A stretch of 64,000 bases of DNA from an uncultured Fluviicola sp. (GTDB lineage Bacteria; Bacteroidota; Bacteroidia; Flavobacteriales_D; Crocinitomicaceae): contig NZ_CABHOL010000009.1 of assembly GCF_902168135.1 (NCBI RefSeq), positions 62,001 through 126,000 on the forward strand, read 5' to 3'. Under the pieces are notes generated by a model. That model had not been told where the DNA came from and made no database searches. It worked only from the letters and a program-made list of their open reading frames with translations. The position numbers were made by a program, and so were the translations under genes. Each line of letters begins with the position of its first letter. The first letter of the stretch is position 1. Shown one piece after another: positions 35,838-44,610 of this stretch.

Positions 35838-36596
35838 TTATTTGATTCCCTCAAAAACACCCAGTCCAAAAAGAGCAAAATCGTATTTGCAAGGGTCTTC
35901 AGGATCGAATTGGACCAATTGCTCCTGGATTTCAGCTACGCTTTTCCAATCGTTTTGTGTGCGGGTGAGAATTCCCAGTTTGCGGGCCACATTTCCGGTG
36001 TGAACATCCAAAGGCAGGTGCAGTTCCGACATCGGGATGTTGTTCCAGATTCCGAAATCCACTCCGAATTCGTCTTTTCGCACCATCCAGCGCAAAAACA
36101 TGTTGATCCGCTTGGCAGAAGATCCTTTTTGCGGATTTGCCAGGTGCTTGTGCGTTCTGTCCGGGAAAGGTTCCTGTGTAAAGGCTTCCCTGAATGAAAT
36201 GATTCTTCCCTTTACCCCTGGAATTTCCGGGTGAAGTTTGAAAGCCTGTTCCAATCCGCCCTGGCGGTAGATACGCTGCAGAGATACAAAAAATGCATTC
36301 AGGTCGTCGCTGTTGAAAGTGCGGTGAACGAATTGATGTTTCTGCTCTTCGTAGTTCAATACGTATTCATAGGGCTTGAAATCCATGATCTCCAGCAAAC
36401 GTTGTCCGCTTTTAATAATTGCTGTTCTGTTTCCCCATGCTAAAGTGGAAATCAGGAATGCGCTGATCTCAATATCTTCTTTCCGGGTGAATTGCCTGGG
36501 AATCTGGATCGGGTCCGACTGAACAAAATCGGGTTTGTTGTATTCAACGACTTTTTTATCGAGGTATTCAATCAACTGCTGTTGGTTCATAGCCAA
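35838..36596 (-). CDS. TIGR02757 family protein (DUF2400)
   Basis: 252 residues that match the TIGR02757/DUF2400 family: an N-terminal helix (QLIEYLDKKVVEYN), DPIQIPRQFTRKEDIEIS AFL, the FISTLAWGNR-type core ISTLAWGNRTAIIKSG, LMRWMVRKDEFGVDFGIW read as LRWMVRKDEFGVDFGIWN, and the closing DPEDPCKYDFALFGLGV. The family has a helical fold related to DNA glycosylases, and its function is unproven. It lies 9 nt upstream of nothing on this strand; the lolD-like gene precedes it (10-nt gap), so they may be cotranscribed. Confidence 0.85.
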   Translation of the reverse strand: MAMNQQQLIEYLDKKVVEYNKPDFVQSDPIQIPRQFTRKEDIEISAFLISTLAWGNRTAIIKSGQRLLEIMDFKPYEYVLNYEEQKHQFVHRTFNSDDLNAFFVSLQRIYRQGGLEQAFKLHPEIPGVKGRIISFREAFTQEPFPDRTHKHLANPQKGSSAKRINMFLRWMVRKDEFGVDFGIWNNIPMSELHLPLDVHTGNVARKLGILTRTQNDWKSVAEIQEQLVQFDPEDPCKYDFALFGLGVFEGIK

Positions 36597-36605
36597 AAGT
36601 GCGAC

Positions 36606-37256
36606 TTATTGCAAGGATCCGTCAGACATAACAATGCTTCTGTCGGCCATTTCTGCCAGCAGGTTATTGTGTGTAACGATCACGAATGTTTGACCGAATT
36701 CTTTGCGAAGATCAAAAAACAGCTGGTGTAATTCTGCCGCATTCTTAGAATCCAGGTTCCCGGAAGGCTCATCGGCAAAAATGATATCCGGCTCGTTCAT
36801 CAATGCTCTTGCAACTGCTACACGCTGTTGTTCTCCGCCTGACAGGGCAGAAGGCTGGTGATTCTCGCGCTGGCCAAGACCCAATTTATCCAGTAACTGT
36901 TTTGCACGTTCTTTGGATTCCGACATTCCCTTTCCGCCGATCAGAGCCGGCATCACTACGTTTTCCAAAGCCGTAAATTCAGGCAGCAACTGGTGGAACT
37001 GGAAGATGAAACCGATCTTTTGATTGCGGAATTCAGCCAAACCTTTTGAATTCAAAGAAAACGGATTGACTCCGTTCAGTGTTAAACTCCCGGAGTCGGG
37101 TTTGTCAAGAGTTCCCAAAATTTGAAGCAGCGTCGTTTTTCCGGCCCCTGAAGAGCCTACGATGGAAACGATTTCCCCGGATTGGATTTCCAGGTCAATA
37201 CCTTTCAATACATCTAATTGACCGTACTTTTTTCGGATTCCCTTTGCCGTGAGCAT
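36606..37256 (-). CDS. ABC transporter ATP-binding protein, LolD-like
   Basis: 216 residues of a stand-alone ATPase. Walker [21 protein letters not shown], signature [15 protein letters not shown], Walker [13 protein letters not shown] (catalytic Glu present) and the switch histidine in VIVTHN. The MacB/LolD subfamily works with FtsX-like permeases to move lipoproteins or drugs; no permease gene is adjacent, so the partner is encoded elsewhere. It follows a tandem-repeat gap and precedes the TIGR02757 gene by 10 nt. Confidence 0.85.
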   Translation of the reverse strand: MLTAKGIRKKYGQLDVLKGIDLEIQSGEIVSIVGSSGAGKTTLLQILGTLDKPDSGSLTLNGVNPFSLNSKGLAEFRNQKIGFIFQFHQLLPEFTALENVVMPALIGGKGMSESKERAKQLLDKLGLGQRENHQPSALSGGEQQRVAVARALMNEPDIIFADEPSGNLDSKNAAELHQLFFDLRKEFGQTFVIVTHNNLLAEMADRSIVMSDGSLQ

Positions 37257-37291
37257 ACTTTTTGTATTAAATATATTCTAAATCTGTTTCT

Positions 37292-37500
37292 AAATCTGCG
37301 CTCGCTCGATATGAAAAAAAGCTACGCTGTTCCCAAATTATTTCCGCACTAAGGTTTGAATAATTTAGTCTTCCAAATCTGCGCTGCCGCTTGATACGAA
37401 AAAAAGCTACGCTGTTCCCAAATTATTTCCGCACTAAAGTCTGAATAATTTAGTCTTCCAAATCTGCACTACCGTTTGATACGAAAAAAAGCTACGCTTT
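37292..37500. repeat. Tandem repeat of about 84 bp, 2.5 copies
   Basis: Direct copies start at 37292, 37375 and 37460 (periods 83 and 85). Each copy carries the words CGAAAAAAAGCTACGCT and AATTATTTCCGCACTAA. The third is cut by the ribBA stop region, where AAAAAAGC-TAC-GCTTTTTT forms a terminator-like hairpin. It lies between ribBA and the lolD-like gene. Confidence 0.85.
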
Positions 37501-38712
37501 TTTATCCAGTTTTAGAGAATGTCCCATTTTAGTTGCTTTTGTCATCAGGTAGCTCTCATTGTGAGCATTGCGGCCCACTTCAATGGCAACGTTTTCCACG
37601 ATTTCCAACCCGTAACCTACTAAACCGGTACGTTTTTTCGGGTTGTTCGACATCAGGCGGATTTTGGAAACTCCCAAATCGTGCAGGATCTGAGCCCCGA
37701 TTCCGTATTCACGCTCGTCGGATTTGAATCCTAACTTCAGGTTCGCTTCAACCGTATCGTAACCTTCTTCCTGCAATTTATAAGCTTTCAATTTGTTCAA
37801 AAGACCAATTCCGCGTCCTTCCTGGTTCAAATAAACAATCACGCCTTTTCCTTCAGCTTCGATCATTTTCATTGAATGGTGTAATTGCGGACCGCAGTCA
37901 CAGCGGCAAGAGCCGAAAATATCACCTGTCAGACAAGAGGAGTGCATGCGTACAAGCACAGGTTCATTGGGTTCCCAGGTTCCTTTGATCAATGCCAAAT
38001 GTTCCTGTCCGTTTGATTTTACAGAGAAAGCAACCAATTTAAAATCACCGGACTCCGTAGGCATTTCTACTTCAACTTCACGGGAGATCAGGGATTCGTG
38101 CTTCATACGGTAAGCAATCAGATCGGCAATAGAGATCAGTTTCAGATCAAATTTCTTGGCAATCTCAAATAACTGTGGCAAGCGCGACATGGAGCCGTCT
38201 TCGTTCAGGATTTCCACTAAAATCCCAGCAGGCTTAAATCCGGCCAAGCGAGCCAAATCGACTGCTGCTTCCGTGTGACCTGTACGTTGCAGTACACCGC
38301 CTTTTTTTGCGCGCAAAGGGAAAATGTGCCCCGGACGGCCTAAATCTTCCGGTCGGGTGTCGTCCGAAACCAATGCTTTGATGGTTTTTGCCCTGTCAAA
38401 AACAGAGATCCCGGTTGTACAACCATGACCAATTAAGTCTACGGATACCGTAAATTGTGTTTCGTGCAGTACCGTGTTATTCGTAACCATGAGGTTTAAT
38501 TCCAATTCGTTACATCTGGATTCGGTTAGGGGAGTACAGATCAATCCTCTTCCGTGTGTTGCCATGAAGTTGATCATTTCGGGAGTAACCATTTCAGCAG
38601 CTGCTATAAAGTCTCCTTCATTTTCGCGGTCTTCATCATCAACAACAATAATAACTTTTCCGGCTTTTATATCTTCAATCGCTTCTTCGATTGTATTTAA
38701 CTTTCCTGACAT
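37492..38712 (-). CDS. ribBA: Bifunctional 3,4-dihydroxy-2-butanone-4-phosphate synthase / GTP cyclohydrolase II
   Basis: Two steps at the head of riboflavin synthesis in one protein of 406 residues. RibB part, residues about 1-200: [58 protein letters not shown]. RibA part, residues about 205-400: the zinc-binding cysteines in [18 protein letters not shown], the [18 protein letters not shown] loop and the [16 protein letters not shown] motif. Both active sites look intact. A -7 box 20 nt upstream suggests a short leader, so no FMN riboswitch fits there. Confidence 0.95.
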   Translation of the reverse strand: MSGKLNTIEEAIEDIKAGKVIIVVDDEDRENEGDFIAAAEMVTPEMINFMATHGRGLICTPLTESRCNELELNLMVTNNTVLHETQFTVSVDLIGHGCTTGISVFDRAKTIKALVSDDTRPEDLGRPGHIFPLRAKKGGVLQRTGHTEAAVDLARLAGFKPAGILVEILNEDGSMSRLPQLFEIAKKFDLKLISIADLIAYRMKHESLISREVEVEMPTESGDFKLVAFSVKSNGQEHLALIKGTWEPNEPVLVRMHSSCLTGDIFGSCRCDCGPQLHHSMKMIEAEGKGVIVYLNQEGRGIGLLNKLKAYKLQEEGYDTVEANLKLGFKSDEREYGIGAQILHDLGVSKIRLMSNNPKKRTGLVGYGLEIVENVAIEVGRNAHNESYLMTKATKMGHSLKLDKKA

Positions 38713-38732
38713 ACCTGTTTAATAAAGTACCG

Positions 38733-38740
38733 CAAATTTA
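38733..38740 (-). promoter_or_regulatory. ribBA -7 box (TAAATTTG)
   Basis: A perfect TAnnTTTG on the minus strand, 20 nt upstream of the ATG. Confidence 0.5.
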
Positions 38741-38765
38741 CTCTGAATTCTGCAATGGCGAACTA

Positions 38766-39230
38766 CTATTTAACTTTTTTAAAGGTAAACAAGATCCCGT
38801 TCGGATCGTTTTTCACATTTTCAATCCAAACCGACATTTTATTGTCTTTCGGCTTTGCATAATTAATGCGTTTGGGGAATGGGTTTTGGTTATTTACAAA
38901 TGTTAATGTATCGGCTTCCTCGTAGTTTTCACATTTGAAAACAAGGGTGTCTTTTTCAATCACAATTTCGTAGTACAGTATATGGTTCTTTTCAAAGATC
39001 CGGAGGAATTCCTTCTGGAATTTGTTCTCGTAATGCATGTAATTTTCTCCCGAAATACAGCTTTTTTCCAGCTTCCAGTTTTCATGAATGGTTTCGTTGT
39101 CGAGGGAAGTAATCCATCTGCCGTGGATCCATTGTGGTAAGTTGTTTCTGTGGGAACAGGAAGGAAGTGTCAAAAGTATTAACAGGGTGCATGCAAGACT
39201 TGCAATAGTATTGACGTTTGTTTTTCCCAT
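38766..39230 (-). CDS. Small lipoprotein, lipocalin-like
   Basis: 154 residues. The signal peptide with a lipobox (SLACTLLILLTLPSC) makes it a lipoprotein. The mature part starts PQWIHGRWITSLDNETIHENW, resembling the DUF6265/lipocalin-like group with a first strand GxW, and continues in short beta strands. Function unknown. Its start lies inside the last 52 nt of the upstream glycosyltransferase gene, so it is part of that operon. The start codon is fixed by the signal peptide. Confidence 0.75.
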   Translation of the reverse strand: MGKTNVNTIASLACTLLILLTLPSCSHRNNLPQWIHGRWITSLDNETIHENWKLEKSCISGENYMHYENKFQKEFLRIFEKNHILYYEIVIEKDTLVFKCENYEEADTLTFVNNQNPFPKRINYAKPKDNKMSVWIENVKNDPNGILFTFKKVK

Positions 39231-40360
39231 GAATAGAGTAGTTCAATGTAGTATTTGCCATGCGCGGCAATTGAACTAAAATTACCTTGTATAACTAAAC
39301 CTTCGGTTATTTTTTCGACAAAGGTATCGATATCTTCTGCCAACAGGATGTTTTTTCCGTCCATGCCGCCCAAAGCATTGTTAGACAGCGGAGTAGTGAT
39401 GCATGGGAGTCCGCTTGCCATGGCTTCCAAAAGCTTGTTCTGAAGACCCGTTCCGATGAAAAGAGGAGCTACAAAAATACGCGAACGCTGATAACTTTCC
39501 CGGATATCATCGACCCAACCGGTCACGGTAATGAACTCGGATTGAAGTTCAAGTACACGTTTAGCAGGACTTGCTCCCGAAAGAAGCAGTTTGCAGGGAA
39601 TGCCCTTTTTGTGGATGCGTGGAAGGATCTCTTCAGCCAGGCAGACGGCAGCTTCAATATTTGGGGCATAGGAGAAGTTTCCGGTGAAAACCAGCTCGTA
39701 ATCCTTTTCAACGGGCAGTATCTCGAAGAAAGACGCATCAATTCCATTGGGAACGATGAGTATTTTGTGATTTTCAGGGTGCAGGATCAGTTTCCGGTCT
39801 TGTTCGGAAATAATGGTTTTGTGCTCGAAGTAATCGAAAACACGGCGTTCGTATTCTTTCAAACGTTTGCTTTCCAGGCGGTAAAACCATTTTTTGAACC
39901 AGGCTTCTGTCCGGATCCTGCGTTCCATTCCTTTGGAAAGAGCATCCATGTAATCGAGGGTTTTCGGCACCAGATGCTCATTTTTTACGTATTCCGAAAC
40001 ACGTATCAGCTGGCAGTAAATGTGACTCGGTTTCGTCCGGGCGATGATTGTACTGATTTTCCGGTGAATGGATTTCCGGTAGAAATAATGAACCTGGAGC
40101 GGTTTTGATCCGAATACCGTTTTTAGAAGCTGGAAAGCTAATCCCCATTTGGTAAGTTGAAAAATGTGAATGCTGCTACAAAACTCACTCACGATTGCTT
40201 CGTGCTCTTTCGGAACAGGAATATCTGTCGTACAGATAAGAGTGATATTGAATTCTTTGGAAAGTTCTTTCAGTTGGTAGAAAGCCCTGAGTTTATCGCC
40301 TTTTTCCAACGGATAGGGAAAACGGGAAAGGATAACCAGGATGTTTTCTTTAGACTCCAA
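39179..40360 (-). CDS. Glycosyltransferase, GT4-like (GT-B fold)
   Basis: 393 residues. The N-terminal half is of the GT-B type (ILVILSRFPYPLEKGDKLRAFYQLKELS, similar to the TIGR03087 group). The C-terminal nucleotide-sugar half shows LVFTGNFSYAPN, VTGWVDDIRESYQRSRIFVAP, and the donor-binding LFIGTGLQNKLLEAMASGLPCITT. Probably builds a surface polysaccharide or glycolipid; donor and acceptor are unknown. The start overlaps the second glycosyltransferase by 11 nt. A paralogue of that gene. Confidence 0.85.
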   Translation of the reverse strand: MESKENILVILSRFPYPLEKGDKLRAFYQLKELSKEFNITLICTTDIPVPKEHEAIVSEFCSSIHIFQLTKWGLAFQLLKTVFGSKPLQVHYFYRKSIHRKISTIIARTKPSHIYCQLIRVSEYVKNEHLVPKTLDYMDALSKGMERRIRTEAWFKKWFYRLESKRLKEYERRVFDYFEHKTIISEQDRKLILHPENHKILIVPNGIDASFFEILPVEKDYELVFTGNFSYAPNIEAAVCLAEEILPRIHKKGIPCKLLLSGASPAKRVLELQSEFITVTGWVDDIRESYQRSRIFVAPLFIGTGLQNKLLEAMASGLPCITTPLSNNALGGMDGKNILLAEDIDTFVEKITEGLVIQGNFSSIAAHGKYYIELLYSWEKQTSILLQVLHAPC

Positions 40361-41516
40361 AAGTGTTTTTCATTATAACGATACAATTGTCAAAACTATG
40401 AACTTTTGAGATATAATCGCGCGATTTTTTCCCGACTTCTTCCCGCAAAGTTTCGTTTGAGTGTAATTTTAGGATCAGATCAACAAAATCCTGTTGGGTA
40501 TCAGCAATTTGGACTCCGGATAAGGCGGGGTCGATTCCTGAAGCTCCCAATTTGGTTGTGATGCACGGAATACCTAGTGCCATTGCTTCCAGTAATTTGA
40601 TGCGTATACCGCTTCCGGACTGAATAGGAGTGACCAGTGTTCCGGATTTTGCCATAAATGCATTGCTGTCTTTTACCCATCCTTTAACTTCAATGGAATT
40701 GGTCGCCAGGAACCGGAAATGCTCGCTTTTGGAACCCGCAATTTTTAAAGGAAGTCCGGATACTTCCGGATAGCTCCAAATTTTCTTCACCAGGTAGTTA
40801 ACCGCTTCCTGGTTGGGTTTCCAGTCCATGGATCCCAAATGAAAAAATCCTTTGTTGGTATAATCTGCCTCAATTTTCGGGTCTATGGTTACAGATACGG
40901 GGAGTAAAACCGCGTTTTTCTGTTTGGTACGTGTGCTGATCCATTCCTGGTCTTCCCTGGAAATGGCCCAAATAGTTGCGGCTTTGTCCAGGATTTCTAT
41001 CTCTTCCTTGCGAAGGGTCTTTTCCAGGTTGCGCAGGTAAAATCGCTTTAAAACTGAAGATTCGAGGTCTGCGTGCAGTTTCCAGATCTCGGATTCAATG
41101 TTGTGTGAACGAATGATCACAGGTGCTAATTCGCTGAAATCGAAATGACTCAATTGTGCCGCCGCGAATAAACTGTCACAGACAATATAGTCGTAGTTTT
41201 CACTGAGCTGCTTTGCCAGTTCATGGTACAGCTTCTCCGATTTGAAGCGGGAAAGGTTGTAATTCCTGCGGCGCAGGAAATTGACCAGTGCATTGGTGGC
41301 TTTTAGTTCCGTATCTATCGGAACAACGGTTTGTTTTTGCAGGTATTGTCCTAAAATCTGTTCGGATTCTTTGGTATACGGATGTTTGTGTGTTGCGAAG
41401 ATGATCCCGTCAACAGCTGCAACCCGGCTCAGTCCCTTCAGGCATTCCATCATGGCAAAACAGCCTCCGTCTATAATCGGAGCGGGCGATTTGGGTGCGA
41501 TGTAGAGAATTCTCAT
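40350..41516 (-). CDS. Glycosyltransferase, GT4-like (GT-B fold)
   Basis: 388 residues from the ATG at 41516 (MRILYIAPKSPAPIIDGG), which shares ATGA with the lptG stop. GT-B features: the N-terminal glycine loop after IIDGG, the acidic HNIESEIWKLHADLES motif, FFHLGSMDWKPN, and the C-terminal TPIQSGSGIRIKLLEAMALGIPCITT. It is paralogous to the next gene, and together with lptG points to envelope glycan or lipopolysaccharide synthesis. Confidence 0.85.
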   Translation of the reverse strand: MRILYIAPKSPAPIIDGGCFAMMECLKGLSRVAAVDGIIFATHKHPYTKESEQILGQYLQKQTVVPIDTELKATNALVNFLRRRNYNLSRFKSEKLYHELAKQLSENYDYIVCDSLFAAAQLSHFDFSELAPVIIRSHNIESEIWKLHADLESSVLKRFYLRNLEKTLRKEEIEILDKAATIWAISREDQEWISTRTKQKNAVLLPVSVTIDPKIEADYTNKGFFHLGSMDWKPNQEAVNYLVKKIWSYPEVSGLPLKIAGSKSEHFRFLATNSIEVKGWVKDSNAFMAKSGTLVTPIQSGSGIRIKLLEAMALGIPCITTKLGASGIDPALSGVQIADTQQDFVDLILKLHSNETLREEVGKKSRDYISKVHSFDNCIVIMKNTFGV

Positions 41517-42994
41517 CGCTTTCTGCCCAGGGTTAGGATGTAGCGCCACAGTTTTTTATCGAAAACACGCAGGTCATTTGCTGCGGCTATCATCAGGATG
41601 CAGGCAATCGGGGTGAGAACGGCAGTTGGGAGCCACATGCCCCAAAAAGGAGAGAGTACACTTTCTGCCGCCAGGTTTTGCCCGATACTGAACAACACAA
41701 AGTAAACCATGAAGAGCAGGGCTGCAATAACCACCGGAGCTCCGAATCCGCCCTTCCGGACAATGGCGCCAAGCGGTGCTCCTACGAAGAACAGAACGAT
41801 AATTGCCCCGGAAAGGGCAAATTTGCGGTGGAATTCAATTTGGAACTGATCGTAATTCGTATGGAAAGCATCCACAAATTGCTCCTGGTCGTTCGTACTT
41901 CCGATCATGCTTCGCGCACTTACGATTGCGGCATTTACGGCAGCTATCCGTTCTTGTTTTGTAAGGTCGGAAAGTTTAATGGTTTTGGAAGGAATGGCCT
42001 GAAGCTGTTCGATTTCTTTAGTGCCTTTCAATTGCTTTGCAGGACCTGTTTTGGGTAGTTTGGCAAAACTTACGGATTGACTGAACGGCCTGTTGTTCAG
42101 GTTTGTTTTCCCGAAATCAGATAGGATTTTATCCTGCTTTCGCTGCAGGGAATCTTTGGCTTCGTTGATCTGGAATACGTTGAGCATTTCATAATCGTTT
42201 TTGAAGAGCTCTTCGTCGGATTTGTTCATGTCGAAGCCCAGCAATTCCATTTTGTAGGTTGCGGCTTTGAACTGGGTGGTACGGCTCGGCCTGAAATCTC
42301 CGTTGTGGAAAGGTTGTCCCTGGTTGGTAAAAACCGGCGCCTGGGCCTGTAATTCTTCGTGTACGATTCCGTTCGACAAATGGAACAGCAGGTATTTCCC
42401 GTTTTCGCCCCTGTAAACCGTTCCGGAATCGGCTTTGACTGTTTTTAGTACATTCGGATCGGTGTAATCGTGGATCGTAATGCCATAAAAGGTATTGTCT
42501 TTCCCGGATTTCACTTTGATAGCGTAACCGTCAATTTCTTTGGAGTAGGAGCCGGGGGTGAGGAGCATCCCCACTTTTGTTTCCTGGATATCAAAAATAA
42601 TGGTGTGCCATTTCAGGTTGGCAACCGGGATCACGTAATTCGCGAAAAAGAAGGTCGCAATGGCAATCAGTGCTACTGTCTGCGTCAATGGCCTTAGGAT
42701 CCGGAAAAGCGATAAACCGGAAGATTTTAAAGCTGTAAGCTCGTTGTTTTCGGCCAGGTTCCCCAAAGTCATGATCGAACTTAAAAGAATGGCCAATGGA
42801 AGAGCTAGTGGAATTAGTCCGGCGGAAACGTAAAACATCAGTTCTATAATCACTCCGACACTCAACCCTTTCCCCATCAAATCATCGATGTAAACCCAGG
42901 TAAACTGCATGATCAGCATCACCATGGAGATGAAGAAGGTCACTACAAACGGACCGGCAAAGGATTTTATGCTAAAAACAGTGAGTCTTTTCAA
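41513..42994 (-). CDS. LptF/LptG family permease
   Basis: 493 residues. Membrane subunit of the Lpt system that moves lipopolysaccharide from the inner membrane to the outer membrane. Membrane helices at the N-terminus (FVVTFFISMVMLIMQFTWVY, LIPLALPLAILLSSIMTLG with the NNELTALKSSGLSLFRIL coupling helix) and at the C-terminus (SGAIIVLFFVGAPLGAIV to VLFSIG), with a long periplasmic domain between. The start is TTG (42994); no nearby ATG fits. It overlaps the glycosyltransferase start by 4 nt. It is the first gene of the four-gene operon. Confidence 0.88.
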   Translation of the reverse strand: MKRLTVFSIKSFAGPFVVTFFISMVMLIMQFTWVYIDDLMGKGLSVGVIIELMFYVSAGLIPLALPLAILLSSIMTLGNLAENNELTALKSSGLSLFRILRPLTQTVALIAIATFFFANYVIPVANLKWHTIIFDIQETKVGMLLTPGSYSKEIDGYAIKVKSGKDNTFYGITIHDYTDPNVLKTVKADSGTVYRGENGKYLLFHLSNGIVHEELQAQAPVFTNQGQPFHNGDFRPSRTTQFKAATYKMELLGFDMNKSDEELFKNDYEMLNVFQINEAKDSLQRKQDKILSDFGKTNLNNRPFSQSVSFAKLPKTGPAKQLKGTKEIEQLQAIPSKTIKLSDLTKQERIAAVNAAIVSARSMIGSTNDQEQFVDAFHTNYDQFQIEFHRKFALSGAIIVLFFVGAPLGAIVRKGGFGAPVVIAALLFMVYFVLFSIGQNLAAESVLSPFWGMWLPTAVLTPIACILMIAAANDLRVFDKKLWRYILTLGRKR

Positions 42995-43030
42995 AGTGTA
43001 TACAGTTTGTTAGCGGACTAAATGCTCGGT

Positions 43031-43843
43031 TTAGATCTTCTGGACGCGTTTGGTAATCACTTGTCCGTTGTTGGTAGTCATGCGCACCAAATACATTCCG
43101 CGGTCAAGCGTTTCCAAAGAGATCGGAGTTGATTTTTCCTGGGAATAGATCAAAGCTCCGGCAGTATTGTAAACAGCAACATTTTTCAGGTTATTTGCAG
43201 AAAAATAGATTGTTTCGCTTGTTGGGTTCGGGTAGATCGTCACATCCGGCTGAAGTGCCTGTTCTTCCAATGCCAGCGGATCGTCCTTACGAATGTTGAT
43301 GCTGTCCAGGAAAAGTTTGAATCCGCCGATTGTTTCCAATACAAACGCAATGTGCACTGTTTCGTTGTTACTGTAACCCATTTCGCTCAGGTTTACTTCG
43401 TGCTCGGTCCATTCTTCCCATTCGAATTCTACGCGCAAAAGCGTATCGTTAAAACTGGAGATCTGTGTATCTGTGGTTGAGATCAAAACCTGGTAAGTAT
43501 CCGGATAACTCGGATCATAAGATTTAGCCTTCCATTTCAGGTAATTCCCGAATGTTCCGATGGTAACGGGAGGGGAGATCAACCAGCGGCTGGCCTTATC
43601 ATTCGTGGTGAAGTAAGAAGTAGCACCTGCAACGGTGTCCAGCAAACTATCCGGATTCGCAAGGGCAATCCAGCCCGGAGAAAATTCGGATACAGAAATA
43701 TCTTCTGTGTAAGGGTCGTTCTTAATAACCGTCCAGGATGCAGGAATTCCCTGTTGGAAATCTTCGTCCAAAATGGTTGTTTGAGCATTGGCAGAAAGCG
43801 CTGAAATCAAAACGCTTGAAAGAAAGGCTATTTGTTTTAACAT
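43031..43843 (-). CDS. T9SS-secreted protein with choice-of-anchor J domain
   Basis: 270 residues from the ATG at 43843 (MLKQIAFLSSVLISALSANAQ signal peptide). The middle is a choice-of-anchor J (cleaved adhesin) beta-sandwich: TTILDEDFQQGIPASWTVI, ASRWLISPPVTIG, YLKWKAKSYDPSYPDTYQVL. The last about 70 residues are a type A sorting domain (VTIYPNPTSETIYFS, VAVYNTAGALIYSQE, GMYLVRMTTNNGQVITKRV). So it is exported through the type IX system to the surface; a ligand or adhesion role is likely but unspecific. The -7 box abuts the start. Confidence 0.9.
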   Translation of the reverse strand: MLKQIAFLSSVLISALSANAQTTILDEDFQQGIPASWTVIKNDPYTEDISVSEFSPGWIALANPDSLLDTVAGATSYFTTNDKASRWLISPPVTIGTFGNYLKWKAKSYDPSYPDTYQVLISTTDTQISSFNDTLLRVEFEWEEWTEHEVNLSEMGYSNNETVHIAFVLETIGGFKLFLDSINIRKDDPLALEEQALQPDVTIYPNPTSETIYFSANNLKNVAVYNTAGALIYSQEKSTPISLETLDRGMYLVRMTTNNGQVITKRVQKI

Positions 43844-43847
43844 AAGG

Positions 43848-43855
43848 CAAAAATA
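43848..43855 (-). promoter_or_regulatory. -7 box (TATTTTTG) of the T9SS cargo gene
   Basis: A perfect TAnnTTTG on the minus strand ending 4 nt before the ATG at 43843, predicting a leaderless mRNA. It lies between the end of the DUF4268 gene and the start. Confidence 0.55.
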
Positions 43856-43867
43856 CAAAGACTTTGG

Positions 43868-44332
43868 CTACATTGCCAGATTTATCAGAATATCCTTGAA
43901 TTCCTGGTAAAAGGCATCGAAATGTACTAAACGGTCTGACAGGAAATTTAGTATCTCGGGGTGGTCTTCGGGCTTGTAAAAATTCAGGTCGGAACGTTCC
44001 CAAATAATGCGGTTGAACACCGGAACGACAGCCGTACTGGCATTTTCAATCCAGACACCATCAGTTCCCATTTCACTTTCCAGTACGATTTTCAGTTCGT
44101 ACAATTGTTCCCACAGGATCTGACGCACTCCTTCATCTTTTGCCTGGATATCAAAGGTCAAACGTGCACCGTTCTCATCAGCATCCACACGGATATAGAT
44201 GTCTTTTACTTCGGAAGGATAAGCCAGCCAGTTCATCCTGCGCCCGTTCGATGAGCGGACTTTCTGCATGCGGACCTTGAATTGGTTCCAGAAATCGATT
44301 CTGAGCTGCTTTTTTTCTTCCTTCGTGTACAT
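43868..44332 (-). CDS. DUF4268 family protein
   Basis: 154 residues covering one DUF4268 domain: LRIDFWNQFKVRMQKVRSS, YIRVDADENGARLTFDIQAK, and the C-terminal FYKPEDHPEILNFLSDRL. DUF4268 is often the C-terminal part of nuclease-like or restriction-related proteins, with a PD-(D/E)XK-like partner; here it stands alone, about 20 nt upstream of the T9SS gene start. No catalytic motif is visible. The function is unknown. Confidence 0.8.
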   Translation of the reverse strand: MYTKEEKKQLRIDFWNQFKVRMQKVRSSNGRRMNWLAYPSEVKDIYIRVDADENGARLTFDIQAKDEGVRQILWEQLYELKIVLESEMGTDGVWIENASTAVVPVFNRIIWERSDLNFYKPEDHPEILNFLSDRLVHFDAFYQEFKDILINLAM

Positions 44333-44410
44333 GTATGGTAAACTTTGTTACGAAGGTAATTATCAATTATGAATTGACGAATTATCAAGGAAGTGTTGGA
44401 GCGAAAAAAT

Positions 44411-44601
44411 ACCGCAAAGAAACAAAGAGCGCAAAGTGAGTCTGTAAAAAACGCTGAGATTTCCTTTTTTTTGCGGTTCAATAAACAAGTGTGGTTGTGT
44501 AGAATAGGGGTAAAGATCAAAAAAATACCGCAAAGAGTGAATGCATGCAAAGGATATGGATCAAACTTTGCGCACTTCAACTCTTTGCGGTTCAAATAAA
44601 C
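44411..44601. repeat. Two tandem ACCGCAAAG...TTTGCGGTTCAA hairpin elements
   Basis: Element 1 (44411-44486) and element 2 (44526-44601) each begin ATACCGCAAAGA and end TTTGCGGTTCAAATAAAC or similar, so each folds back on itself. Both lie just downstream of the delta-60 T9SS gene on its 3' side. A third, altered copy lies upstream at 46454-46536. Confidence 0.7.
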
Positions 44602-44610
44602 GAGTTTTAC

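Noticed and set aside
37292-37500. CRISPR array
   Set aside because: The repeats are adjacent 83-85 bp tandem units with no unique spacers of 30-40 bp, and no cas genes are present.
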